Shown here piece by piece: positions 8,928 through 19,807 of a stretch of 64,000 nt of DNA (within the stretch, counting starts at the first letter, position 1; each line of letters begins with the position of its first letter). A program made the translations under genes and the position numbers. Where the stretch lies: positions 1 to 64,000 of the forward strand of contig NZ_BBZI01000007.1 of assembly GCF_008974245.1 (NCBI RefSeq), given 5' to 3'. This DNA is from Streptomyces abyssomicinicus. GTDB taxonomy: Bacteria; Actinomycetota; Actinomycetes; Streptomycetales; Streptomycetaceae. Under the pieces are notes generated by a model. That model worked only from the letters and a program-made list of their open reading frames with translations, was not told the origin of the DNA and ran no database searches.

Positions 8928-10391
8928 GTGAGGTCCGCGCCGACGATTCTCCATCTCGACATGGACGCCTTCTTCGCCGCGGCGGAACAGGCGTCCAAGC
9001 CGAGCCTGCGCGGCAAGGCGGTGGTGGTCGGCGGACTGGGCCCGCGCGGTGTCGTGGCCACCGCCTCGTACGAGGCACGCGTCTTCGGTGTGCGGTCCGC
9101 GATGCCCATGGGGCAGGCGCGGCGGCTGGCCCCGCACGCCGCGTACCTGGCGCCGCGCTTCTCGCTCTACCGCTCCGTCAGCGACCAGGTGATGGCGCTG
9201 CTGCGCGCCCTGTCGCCGCTGGTGGAGCCGCTCAGCCTGGACGAGGCCTTCGTCGACCTGGAGGCCGGCGGGGTGGCCCGGGACCCGGACGCCGCGCGGC
9301 GCGTCGGCGAGCGGCTGCGCGCGGACATCCGCGCCGCCACCGGGCTCACCGGGTCGGTCGGCCTGGCGGCGTCCAAGATGCTGGCGAAGATCGCCTCCGA
9401 GGAGGCCAAACCGGACGGCCTGGTGCTGATCGACCCGGGGACCGAGCGGGAGCTGCTGGCGCCGATGCCGGTGCGGACCCTGCCGGGTGTGGGGCCCGCG
9501 ACCGGCGACCACCTGCGCCGCGCCGGGATCGCCACCGTCGGGGAGCTGGCCGAGGCCGGTGAGGACGAACTGGTGCGGCTGGTGGGCAGGGCCCACGGAC
9601 AGGCGCTCTACGCGATGGCGCTGGCCCGCGACGAACGCCCCGTGGTGGCGGAGCGGGAGACCAAGTCGGTGTCGGTGGAGGACACCTACGACGTCGACAT
9701 CCACGACCGGGTGCGGATCAGGCTGGAGGTGCGGCGGCTGGCCGACCGGTGCGTGCGCAGACTGCGGGCCGGCGGGCACGCGGGACGGACCATCCACCTG
9801 AAGGTGCGCCGGTACGACTTCTCCACGCTGACGCGGTCCGAGACGCTGCGCGGTCCGACGGACGATCCGGCGGTGGTCCGGGAGGCGGCGGCGCGGCTGC
9901 TGGAGGTGGTCGACACGACGGGTGGCGTGCGGCTGCTCGGGGTCGGCGTGTCCGGGCTGGCCGACTTCACCCAGGAGGACCTGTTCGCCCAGGCCGCGCA
10001 CGCGGGGGAGGAGGAGCCGGGCGAGGAGGACGACGTCGCCGACCGGTCGATACCGGGGCGGGAGCCGTCGGTGGAGCGACCGGTGCGGAGGTGGACCGCC
10101 GGACACGACGTGCGGCACGCGGTGTTCGGGCACGGGTGGGTGCAGGGAAGCGGGGTCGGGCGGGTCACGGTGCGGTTCGAGACGCCGGAGTCGCCGGCCC
10201 CGGGGCGGGTGCGGACGTTCTCCGTCGACGACCCCGAACTGGAGCCGGCGGAACCCTTGCCGCTGGTCACGTCCGCGGCGCCCGTGACGTCCGCCGGCCC
10301 CGTGGGCCCCGCCGGCCCCGTGTCCGTCGGACCGGTGAGGCCCGTGGGCCCCGGGCCGAGGGGGAGTGGGCCCCGGCGGCCGGCGGCGTGA
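8928..10391 (+). CDS. dinB: DNA polymerase IV (Y-family), C-terminally extended
   Basis: A 487-residue translesion polymerase. The catalytic acidic residues are in HLDMDAFF near the start and in SLDEAFVDLE at about residue 100; the little-finger domain ends near 350. QEDLF at about residue 348 resembles the beta-clamp-binding motif. Unlike E. coli Pol IV it continues: an acidic linker, then a compact segment (about 390-440, DVRHAVFGHGWVQG to TFSVDDPELEPAEPLP) resembling the Tudor-like tail of UvrD/PcrA helicases, then a repetitive Pro/Val/Gly end. Streptomyces DinB usually begins at the GTG at 8928; the GTG at 8898 is also open. Confidence 0.9.
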   Translation: MRSAPTILHLDMDAFFAAAEQASKPSLRGKAVVVGGLGPRGVVATASYEARVFGVRSAMPMGQARRLAPHAAYLAPRFSLYRSVSDQVMALLRALSPLVEPLSLDEAFVDLEAGGVARDPDAARRVGERLRADIRAATGLTGSVGLAASKMLAKIASEEAKPDGLVLIDPGTERELLAPMPVRTLPGVGPATGDHLRRAGIATVGELAEAGEDELVRLVGRAHGQALYAMALARDERPVVAERETKSVSVEDTYDVDIHDRVRIRLEVRRLADRCVRRLRAGGHAGRTIHLKVRRYDFSTLTRSETLRGPTDDPAVVREAAARLLEVVDTTGGVRLLGVGVSGLADFTQEDLFAQAAHAGEEEPGEEDDVADRSIPGREPSVERPVRRWTAGHDVRHAVFGHGWVQGSGVGRVTVRFETPESPAPGRVRTFSVDDPELEPAEPLPLVTSAAPVTSAGPVGPAGPVSVGPVRPVGPGPRGSGPRRPAA

Positions 10392-10444
10392 TCGGTCGGC
10401 GGCCGCCGGGGCCGTGCCGGCGGTTCCGTGTCCGAGGGGAGCAC

Positions 10445-10881
10445 GTGCGGCGGCCCGGTCGTGGCCGGGGCCCGGGTGCCGTCCGCGGACGTGAGGCTGC
10501 CTGCGGACGTGTGTGCTGGTCCCCACGACCAGCACCACGAGGACCGCGGCCGGCAGCAGCGCCGTGCCCAGCGCCCAGCCCCGGACGGGCGTCCGAGGGA
10601 GGCGCGCACCGGTGAGCTGGTGCTGTGCGCCGCGGCGTCGGTCTCGCTGGTGGTCGCGCGCTCCCGGCCGGCCACCAGCCCGACGGTCCCGATCCCCGGG
10701 CGCTCCGCGTCCGACCGCTACCGGTCCCCACGGGGCCGGGCGGCGGCCGGGGGCGTGACGGCCGGCGGCTGGGGCTCTGGTCGCGGGTGGTGCCCGAGGC
10801 CGGTGGGGGTCGCGTGTGGCGGCCCGCTCGTGGCCCGGGGCAAGGGGTGCCGAGCGCGGCCGTGAGGCTGTCTGCGGGCGT
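10445..10881. repeat. Diverged direct repeat pair
   Basis: Copies at about 10445-10508 and 10814-10881 share GGCGGCCCG, GTGGCC, GGTGCCG and GTGAGGCTG in the same order with small indels. They flank the putative remnant gene and may mark a partial duplication of it. Confidence 0.45.
10480..10675 (-). pseudogene. Possible remnant of a small membrane protein, frameshifted
   Basis: Reading leftward from a GTG at 10675, twenty codons with G or C in every third position encode MAGRERATTSETDAAAHSTS. GC3-type coding then continues in another frame from about 10615, giving a strongly hydrophobic segment, ALLPAAVLVVLVVG. The frame switch suggests a decayed gene or a sequencing error. I do not recognise the protein. 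Low confidence, because this GC content makes false coding signal common. Confidence 0.3.
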
Positions 10882-11016
10882 TCCGTCGGCGCGTGCTTCG
10901 GGAGGACGCCACCCACGGGCGGGCTTCGCCGGCCGCCGGGGACGTTGCGTCGTGCCCGGGGTCCGCACCCTTCCCGGACGCGCCCCGGACATCGTCCGGG
11001 GCGCCCCGTCGCGGGG

Positions 11017-11388
11017 TCAGATCTCCTCCGGGTCCGCCAGGCGGCCGAAGCCGCGGTCGGGGAGCGGAGCCGGGGGTTCGACGTCGAAGCCGTAGTGGCG
11101 GTAGAGGGAGAGTTCCTGTTCGGGGGAGAGGTGGCGGCCGACGCCGTAGCCGGGGGCGTCCTTGATGTGGGCGCGGCCGTAGGGGACGCGGAGGGAGCCG
11201 TCGACCAGCTCGCTGGTCTCCAACGGGACGAACACGTCGCGGCCGAAGAGTCCGGTCCGCACGGCCGCCCATTCGGGGGAACCGGTGGCGTCGTCGAGGT
11301 AGACCTCGTCGACGGTGCCGATGCGGTTGCCGTCGCAGTCGTACGCCTTGCGGCCGATCAGGTTCCGGGGATCGATGTCGGTCTGCAC
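11017..11388 (-). CDS. PRC-barrel domain protein
   Basis: A 123-residue soluble protein. A PRC-barrel beta domain fills residues 5-90 (NLIGRKAYDCDGNRIGTVDE, then WAAVRTGLFGRDVFVPL). A C-terminal helical segment follows with the LSPEQELSLYRHYGFD motif typical of Streptomyces PRC-barrel stress proteins. PRC barrels mediate protein or RNA contacts; no specific role can be assigned. The GTG at 11388 is preceded by an ideal AAGGAGGGA. The gene is divergent from the gcvP riboswitch. Confidence 0.85.
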   Translation of the reverse strand: MQTDIDPRNLIGRKAYDCDGNRIGTVDEVYLDDATGSPEWAAVRTGLFGRDVFVPLETSELVDGSLRVPYGRAHIKDAPGYGVGRHLSPEQELSLYRHYGFDVEPPAPLPDRGFGRLADPEEI

Positions 11389-11514
11389 GTTCCCTCCTTC
11401 TGGTCGCGGCACGGGTCGCAGCACAGCCGTCGGCACCACCAAAGTGCACTTTCCGGGCGGCGGCCACTCGACGGCCTTGCCGAGGGCCTCGCTGGTAGGC
11501 TGGTCAGTGGCTGC

Positions 11515-11735
11515 TGACCCCGCGCGGGAGAGTCCTCCGAGAACGTTCGGAGGCGCCGAAGGAGCAACTCCTCCCCGGAATCTCTCAGGCCCCTGTACCG
11601 CGCGGACGAGGTCACTCTGGAAAGCAGAGCGGCGCCGGTGACCCCGGACGTCCGCCGCTCTCACCGACGGTGAAAGCCGGGCGTCCTCGGGCGGCCGGTG
11701 AAGCTCTCAGGTCGTGATGACAGAGGGGGAGGCCG
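11515..11735 (+). promoter_or_regulatory. Tandem glycine riboswitch upstream of gcvP
   Basis: Two aptamers lie back to back. The first (about 11521-11632) has CGGGAGAGTCC, GGCGCCGAAGGAGCAA and AATCTCTCAGGCCCCTGTACCG. The second (about 11633-11731) has GGTGAAAGCCGGGC and GAAGCTCTCAGGTC with TGATGACAGAGGGGG. These are the conserved core elements of the two glycine aptamers and their linker. A TAGGCT at 11496-11501 may be the -10 of the transcript. Glycine binding is expected to switch on the glycine cleavage gene that starts at 11796. Confidence 0.93.
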
Positions 11736-11795
11736 ACGGGCACCCCACCGCCGTGGTGCCCCTTAAGGTCGCGCAAGACCAGGAGGCCTCCGCCT

Positions 11796-14681
<2,886 letters not shown>

Positions 14682-14718
14682 CCGGCGTCGGCCGCCCGCC
14701 GCGCCGCGCGCGGTGATC

Positions 14719-14756
14719 GGGGCCGGTGACAGCGCTCGGGCGCTGTGGCCGGCCCC
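14719..14756 (+). terminator. Terminator between gcvP and the convergent DUF5999 gene
   Basis: A compound hairpin: GGGGCCGG pairs with CCGGCCCC (14719-14726 and 14749-14756). An inner CAGCGC/GCGCTG stem has a TCGG loop, and 3-nt bulges separate the stems. It lies 38 nt after gcvP and 13 nt beyond the stop of the convergent gene, so it can serve both. Confidence 0.7.
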
Positions 14757-14768
14757 TGTGGCGTTCTC

Positions 14769-14957
14769 TCAGACGGCGGTGGTGAACCGGTGCGGGGCGA
14801 TGACGCGGCCGTCGGGGAGGATCTCCCCGGTGTCCTCGAACAGCACGACCCCGTTGCACAGGAGGCTCCAGCCCTGCTCGGGGTGGTGCGCCACGAGGCG
14901 GGCGGATTCCCTGTCGGCGGAGTCGGCTGTCGGGCACGGCGGCTGGTGCTGGCACAT
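14769..14957 (-). CDS. DUF5999 family small protein
   Basis: A 62-residue soluble protein beginning MCQHQPPCPTADSADRE and containing HHPEQGWSLLCNGVVLFEDT, the family signature. Three or four cysteines suggest metal or redox chemistry, but no function is known to me. The ATG at 14957 gives the family's conserved N-terminus but has a weak ribosome site; an in-frame ATG at 15014 has a better one (GGGGGAG) and would add 19 residues. It is convergent with gcvP. Confidence 0.8.
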   Translation of the reverse strand: MCQHQPPCPTADSADRESARLVAHHPEQGWSLLCNGVVLFEDTGEILPDGRVIAPHRFTTAV

Positions 14958-15193
14958 GGTCGGGTTCTCTCGTTCTGTGATGGACGCTTCGGCTTTCGTG
15001 TCGCGGCTGTACATGGCCGCTCCCCCCGTGGTGACGTCGTGCGGACAAGTTTTGCGCTCACGGGAGCCGTTCCGCAGGGTTTTCGCGGTACGCCCCCTCA
15101 ACGGTTCAGGACGCGTCACCCTTGCGAGCGGTTCGCCCCAAGTGCCCTGATCTTCCGGGTGGTTCGCCCTGGTCCTTTCGGGCCAGGAGCGCG

Positions 15194-15228
15194 CCGCGCC
15201 CCCACGGCGACGGGCCGTGGGGGCGCGG
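15194..15228 (-). terminator. Terminator downstream of the 15249-15845 gene
   Basis: A perfect 15-bp stem (15194-15208 with 15214-15228) with a 5-nt loop sits 20 nt past the stop of the leftward gene at 15249. The 14958-15193 stretch beyond it holds no gene and presumably the promoter of the DUF5999 gene. Confidence 0.75.
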
Positions 15229-15248
15229 TGGAACGCGGCCCGAGCCGG

Positions 15249-15845
15249 TCAGGCGGCCGGGCTCAGGGCGGTCGGCGGCGGGGTGGCCGGACCGACCCGT
15301 CGGGTGAGCAGCGGCAGCAGCTCCTCGACGCGGTGCGGGCGGTGGCTGGCGATGCCCGGCGGGGCCGGCGCCAGCGGGATCAGCAGGTCCATCGGATCCG
15401 GCAGGCCCGCCGAGGCGTCCGCGGCGACGTCCGCGTGCAGCCAGAGGGTCAGCATGTACAGGCCCGGCACCGAGAGCAGGCGCGGCTGGTAGGGCTGCGG
15501 CGCCTCCTCGGCCTGACGCAGGGCGCGTTCGGTCGAGGTGACGTACGGGCCCTCGAAGAAGTGCGAGAACGCCCAGCCCTCCGCGGTCTGCGCGGTTTCG
15601 GCGGCGGCCACCGCGTGGTCGCCGGCACGGATCAGGAAACGCCAGCCGGCGAGCCGGGTGACGGGCACCCCTTCAGCGGTGATGCGGTCCAGGACGTGGA
15701 CCGGAAGCGGCAGTTCGGGGTTGAGGGGTCCCTGGGCGCTGCGCAGGGACGGTGTGTGCGCGTGACGGACCGCGGCGGGGGTGCCGAGGGCCGCCAGGAC
15801 GGTGCGCAGGGCGGCGGGAGGTGCCGGCGGGACATGCAGCGGCAT
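15249..15845 (-). CDS. Conserved hypothetical protein of Streptomyces
   Basis: A 198-residue protein, soluble, with no signal peptide. Visible patches are RLAGWRFLIRAGDHAVAAAE and GWAFSHFFEGPYVTSTERAL, and a C-terminal part ending in LLTRRVG and a Pro/Ala tail. Coding quality is strong and it has its own terminator, so it is a real gene. I recognise no domain. The ATG at 15845 has GAGAGGCGAC upstream. It is divergent from the ligase gene at 16427 across 580 bp. Confidence 0.75.
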   Translation of the reverse strand: MPLHVPPAPPAALRTVLAALGTPAAVRHAHTPSLRSAQGPLNPELPLPVHVLDRITAEGVPVTRLAGWRFLIRAGDHAVAAAETAQTAEGWAFSHFFEGPYVTSTERALRQAEEAPQPYQPRLLSVPGLYMLTLWLHADVAADASAGLPDPMDLLIPLAPAPPGIASHRPHRVEELLPLLTRRVGPATPPPTALSPAA

Positions 15846-16426
15846 GGTGGGTCGCCTCTCTTTCGACAGGCGCGGTGGCGCGCGGGTGAGGGTGGGCGCT
15901 GTCTGCTGTCAGCTCGAGGGGGTCGGAGAGCCGTTGCCGGGCCGGTCGCGTCGCTCGGACCGGGTCCGGCCCGATGTCACCAGGGTGACGGGGCGCACGG
16001 CTGTGGGCGCACGCGCTTCTCCGCCTCGTTTGCGCAGTTTATACGACCCGTGTTCACGGAGTGTTTCCGCTAGCTGTTTTCCATGTGAACGGCAAGGTTT
16101 CTTCCCGCCGTAATTTCGACGCGTTATCTCCCGATTTCCCGGGTGCTCCGGGTGGGTGACCTCGGGATATGTCCGAGACGGGGTCGGCCGGATTCGACCG
16201 CCGTTTTGGATACCCCTCGAGGTCCGTCAATCCGCGCCCTTGGTCATGCCGTGCGAATGTGCCGAATGGCGCTGGAGGTCAGCCTAACGGTCGGCGGGTC
16301 CTCGCGGGGACGTTATCGATCGTCCAGGGCGGGCATCATCAGTTGCGGACCGGGCGAGGGACCCGGGCGACAGACAGACGGACACCGGCCGCAGAGGCGG
16401 CCGACCCATCCGAGGAGGACGCGGCG
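15846..16426. other. Long divergent intergenic region
   Basis: 581 bp between two divergent genes. No open frame with proper codon use is seen. The segment 16025-16150 is clearly AT-richer than its surroundings and should hold promoters. I could not define a convincing -35/-10 pair. The final 16 bases carry GAGGAGGA for the next gene. Confidence 0.5.
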
Positions 16427-17941
16427 ATGGGGGAGAAGGTCGAGGCAGGGTCGTTCGACCTGTCCGACCGCCAGCGCTACCGGGACAAGCTCCAGCGGTG
16501 CCTGGCGGGTCTTGAGCGGTTGCTGAAGGAGAGGCAGTTCGACCGGCCGAAGAATCTCATGGGTCTGGAGATCGAGCTGAATCTCGCGGGCTCCGACGGC
16601 ATGCCGCGAATGATGAATGCGGAAGTGCTGGAACGGATCGCGAGCCGTGATTTCCAGACCGAGCTGGCGATGTTCAACCTCGAGGTCAACATCGAACCGC
16701 ACCGGCTCGGCGGGCAGGTATTCGACCAGCTCGCGGAGGAGCTGCGGACGTCATTGGCATATGCCCACCGAAAGGCCGGGGAGGTCGACGCCGGGATCGT
16801 GATGATCGGCATCCTGCCGACGCTCGAGCGGGACGATCTGATCTCCGCCAACATTTCCGACGTCGACCGCTACACGCTGCTGAACGACCAGATCGTCTCC
16901 GCGCGCGGCGAGGACTTCACGCTGGAGATCGACGGCGTCGAGCGGCTCACCACCACCGCGCGGTCGATCACGCCGGAGGCGGCCTGCACCTCCGTGCAGC
17001 TGCACCTGCAGGTCACGCCCGAGCGGTTCCCGGACGTGTGGAACGCGGCGCAGGCCGTCTCGGCGGCGCAGATCGCGGTGGGTGCCAACTCCCCCTTCCT
17101 GTTCGGCAAGGAGCTGTGGCGGGAGTCGCGGCCGCCGCTGTTCCAGCAGTCCACGGACACCCGGCCGCCGGAGCTTCAGGCGCAGGGCGTCCGGCCGCGG
17201 ACGTGGTTCGGCGAGCGGTGGGTGTCCTCGGCGGTCGACCTGTTCGAGGAGAACCTGACGTACTTCCCGGCGCTGCTGCCGATCATGGACGACGAGGACC
17301 CGATGGAGGTGCTCGACGCCGGGGGCACGCCCAAGCTCGCCGAGATGGTGCTGCACAACGGCACCGTGTACCGGTGGAACCGCCCGGTGTACGACGTCGC
17401 CGACGGCACCGCGCACCTGCGGGTGGAGAACCGGGTGCTGCCGGCCGGACCGACGGTGATCGACGTGGTGGCCAACGCCGCGTTCTACTACGGACTGGTG
17501 CGGGCGCTGGCGGAGGAGGCGCGGCCGGTGTGGACGCGGCTGCCGTTCGAGGCGGCGGCCGCCAACTTCGAGACCGCGTGCCGGTACGGGATCGACGCGC
17601 GGCTGGAGTGGCCGCGCCGCGGGCGGCTGGGCGGCACGCAGCAGGTCGAGGCGGTGACGCTGGTGCTCGACGAACTGCTGCCGCTGGCCCACGCCGGGCT
17701 CGAGGCGTGGGGCATCGAGCCGGCCGACCGCGAGCTGTACCTCGGGGTGATCGAGGAGCGGTGCCGCAGGCGGGTGAACGGGGCGTCCTGGCAGGCGGCG
17801 GCGTTCCACACCGCGCTGGAGCGGGGCATGTCGCGGCAGGAGGCACTGGCCGCTACCACGCGGCGGTACGCGGAGCTCCAGTGGCGGGGGGACCCCGTGC
17901 ACACCTGGCCCGCCGGCCTGCCCGCGTCCGGGAGGCGATAG
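16427..17941 (+). CDS. Glutamate-cysteine ligase family (GCS2-type carboxylate-amine ligase)
   Basis: A 504-residue enzyme of the ATP-dependent glutamate-cysteine ligase superfamily. MGLEIELNL near residue 45 and FNLEVNIEPHRLGG near 85 supply the acidic metal ligands; VGANSPFLFGKELWRESRPP at about 225 and VLHNGTVYRWNRPVYD at about 305 match the C-terminal part of this family. It is larger than YbdK (about 370 residues). Glutathione is not expected in Streptomyces, which uses mycothiol and ergothioneine, so the amine substrate is open. The ATG follows GAGGAGGA. It is a single-gene unit. Confidence 0.85.
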   Translation: MGEKVEAGSFDLSDRQRYRDKLQRCLAGLERLLKERQFDRPKNLMGLEIELNLAGSDGMPRMMNAEVLERIASRDFQTELAMFNLEVNIEPHRLGGQVFDQLAEELRTSLAYAHRKAGEVDAGIVMIGILPTLERDDLISANISDVDRYTLLNDQIVSARGEDFTLEIDGVERLTTTARSITPEAACTSVQLHLQVTPERFPDVWNAAQAVSAAQIAVGANSPFLFGKELWRESRPPLFQQSTDTRPPELQAQGVRPRTWFGERWVSSAVDLFEENLTYFPALLPIMDDEDPMEVLDAGGTPKLAEMVLHNGTVYRWNRPVYDVADGTAHLRVENRVLPAGPTVIDVVANAAFYYGLVRALAEEARPVWTRLPFEAAAANFETACRYGIDARLEWPRRGRLGGTQQVEAVTLVLDELLPLAHAGLEAWGIEPADRELYLGVIEERCRRRVNGASWQAAAFHTALERGMSRQEALAATTRRYAELQWRGDPVHTWPAGLPASGRR

Positions 17942-18040
17942 GGGCCGCCGTCCCCACCGGGGGACCGGGCCCGGGAGTGCCCGCCCGGGGCCCGCTCTGG
18001 CAAGCTGTGGGGCCGGTGGTGCGGTCCGACGGAGGCGTGG

Positions 18041-18820
18041 GTGACGGGGTTGGGGTCCGAGGTGGTGTCGCGGCGGACGCTGCGGGACGAGACGCTGCTG
18101 GTGCTCGCCCTGTCGCTGGGCGCCAGCGCCGTGGCGGCGGTCATCAGTTTCACGGGGTCGTTGACGCGGCCCGGCGGCCTCAAGGACCAGGCGGCCACCC
18201 TGAACGCCTCGGCCGCTCCGGGGCGGCCCTGGCTGGACCTCGCCTGGCAGCTCTTCGGGATCGCCTCCGCACTCGTCCCCGTGCTGCTGGTCGCGCACTT
18301 CCTCACGCGTGAGGGCGGGGGCCTGCGGACGCTCGGGTTCGACCGGACCCGGCCCTGGTCGGACCTCGGCCGGGGCGCCGCCGTCGCCGCGGTGATCGGC
18401 AGCACCGGCATCGCCTTCTACCTCGCGGCCCGCGGTCTCGGGTTCAACCTCACCGTGGTGCCCGAGGCGCTGCCGGACGTGTGGTGGAAGTTCCCGGTGC
18501 TGATCCTCTCCGCCGCGCAGAACGCGGTGGTCGAGGAGGTCATCGTCCTCGGCTACCTGCTGCACCGGCTGGGCGGGCTCGGCTGGAGCCCCGGCGCCGC
18601 ACTCGCCGCCAGTTCGGTGCTGCGCGGCACCTACCACCTCTACCAGGGCATCGGCGGATTCGTCGGCAACCTGGTGATGGGCGTCGTGTTCGTGCTGCTG
18701 TACCGGCGGTGGGGCCGGGTGGGGCCGCTGGTGGCGGCCCACACCCTGCTCGACGTCGGCGCGTTCGTGGGCTACGCGCTGCTCGCCGGACGGGTCGACT
18801 GGCTGCCCACCGCGCCCTGA
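18041..18820 (+). CDS. CPBP-family intramembrane protease (CAAX protease/Abi family)
   Basis: A 259-residue membrane protein with about seven helices. The CPBP motifs are present in altered form: motif 1 reads VVEEVIVLGYLL (the paired glutamates are kept, but the usual arginine after three residues is not), motif 2 is RGTYHLYQG, and motif 3 is AAHTLLDVG. Family members cleave prenylated proteins or bacteriocin-like peptides inside the membrane, and many bacterial ones have unknown substrates. The GTG at 18041 follows GGAGG. It is convergent with the PhzF-like gene. Confidence 0.85.
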   Translation: MTGLGSEVVSRRTLRDETLLVLALSLGASAVAAVISFTGSLTRPGGLKDQAATLNASAAPGRPWLDLAWQLFGIASALVPVLLVAHFLTREGGGLRTLGFDRTRPWSDLGRGAAVAAVIGSTGIAFYLAARGLGFNLTVVPEALPDVWWKFPVLILSAAQNAVVEEVIVLGYLLHRLGGLGWSPGAALAASSVLRGTYHLYQGIGGFVGNLVMGVVFVLLYRRWGRVGPLVAAHTLLDVGAFVGYALLAGRVDWLPTAP

Positions 18821-18841
18821 TCCCCGGTCACCTCCGGCCGC

Positions 18842-19660
18842 TCACTCCGGCAGCGCCAGCAGGTCACCCTCGACGACGGTGACCGCCCGGCCGGTCAGCA
18901 GGGTGCGTTCGCCGCGGAGCTCGGTGCGGACCAGGCCCGAACGCGGCGACGCCTGCAGGCCGGTGAGGGCGGTGCCGCCCAGGCGCGCGGACCAGAACGG
19001 GGCCAGCGCCGTGTGGGCGCTGCCGGTCACCGGGTCCTCGTCGATGCCCACCCGGGGGAAGAAGCAGCGGGAGACGAAGTCGTGACCGGCGGCGGGGTCG
19101 GTGGGGCGCGCGGTGGCGATGACGCCGCGCTCCGAGCAGGTGGCCAGCGCCTTGAGATCGGGCGACAGGCCGCGCACGGTCTCCTCGTCGGCGACCTCCA
19201 CCAGCAGGTCTCCCACGTTCGGCCCGGTGTCCAGGACGGTGAGCGGCTCGGTGCCCAGGGCCTCGGCGAGCCCCGGCGGGGCCTCCACGGCGGTCAGCGG
19301 GGCGGTGGGGAAGTCCAGGGTGATCGAGCCGTCCCCGGCCGGCGTGGCCACGAGCACCCCGCTGCGGGTGGCGAAGCGGACCGGGCCCCGGTGGGCGCCG
19401 GTGGTGCTCAGGACGTGGGCGGTGGCGAGGGTTGCGTGGCCGCAGAGGTTCACCTCGGCGGCCGGGGTGAACCAGCGCAGGGCCCAGTCCGCCTCGCCGC
19501 CGCCGGGCAGCGGGTGGGCGAAGGCGGTCTCCGCCTGGTTCATCTCCAGGGCCACGTTCTGCAGCCAGGCGTCGTCGGGGAAGGCGTCCAGGAGCAGGAC
19601 GCCCGCGGGGTTGCCGCTGAACGGGCGGTCGGTGAAGGCGTCGACGAGTCGGATACGCAT
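18842..19660 (-). CDS. PhzF-family isomerase
   Basis: A 272-residue cofactor-free isomerase or epimerase of the PhzF/YddE family. The N-terminal VDAFTDRPFSGNPAGV and the catalytic glutamate in MNQAETAF (about residue 45) are intact. EDPVTGSAHTALAPFW at about 215 is the second family signature. No phenazine genes are nearby, so this is probably a metabolic member of unknown substrate. The start has no ribosome site but lies 6 nt after TAACGT, so a leaderless transcript is likely. Confidence 0.9.
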   Translation of the reverse strand: MRIRLVDAFTDRPFSGNPAGVLLLDAFPDDAWLQNVALEMNQAETAFAHPLPGGGEADWALRWFTPAAEVNLCGHATLATAHVLSTTGAHRGPVRFATRSGVLVATPAGDGSITLDFPTAPLTAVEAPPGLAEALGTEPLTVLDTGPNVGDLLVEVADEETVRGLSPDLKALATCSERGVIATARPTDPAAGHDFVSRCFFPRVGIDEDPVTGSAHTALAPFWSARLGGTALTGLQASPRSGLVRTELRGERTLLTGRAVTVVEGDLLALPE

Positions 19661-19807
19661 GACAGGACGTTAGCGGGCCGTGTCCGGCCCGGGACAAGGC
19701 CAATCGCGGGCCGGTGGACCGCGGCCGGCCGGGAGTGCGCGGGTCCGGGGAATGAGACAGCAGCTACCCGGGATGACGGTCCTGTCGGGTGCTGTCATCA
19801 TGACTGC

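Larger units (their letters stand above)
10392..11016. other. Gene-poor 625-bp interval with degenerate repeats
   Basis: No complete gene is convincing here. A segment at 10445-10508 recurs in diverged form (about 80 per cent by eye) at 10814-10881. The minus strand shows coding-like codon use split between two frames near 10610 (see the pseudogene entry). The rest is extremely GC-rich without clear signals. Confidence 0.5.

Noticed and set aside
9686..10675. A 329-residue minus-strand gene from GTG 10675 through dinB
   Set aside because: Only the first twenty codons look coding; the remainder is antisense to the dinB 3' end.
16751..18742. 663-residue minus-strand frame under the ligase and CPBP genes
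   Set aside because: Spans two real genes on the other strand and is Gln/Arg/His-rich without motifs.
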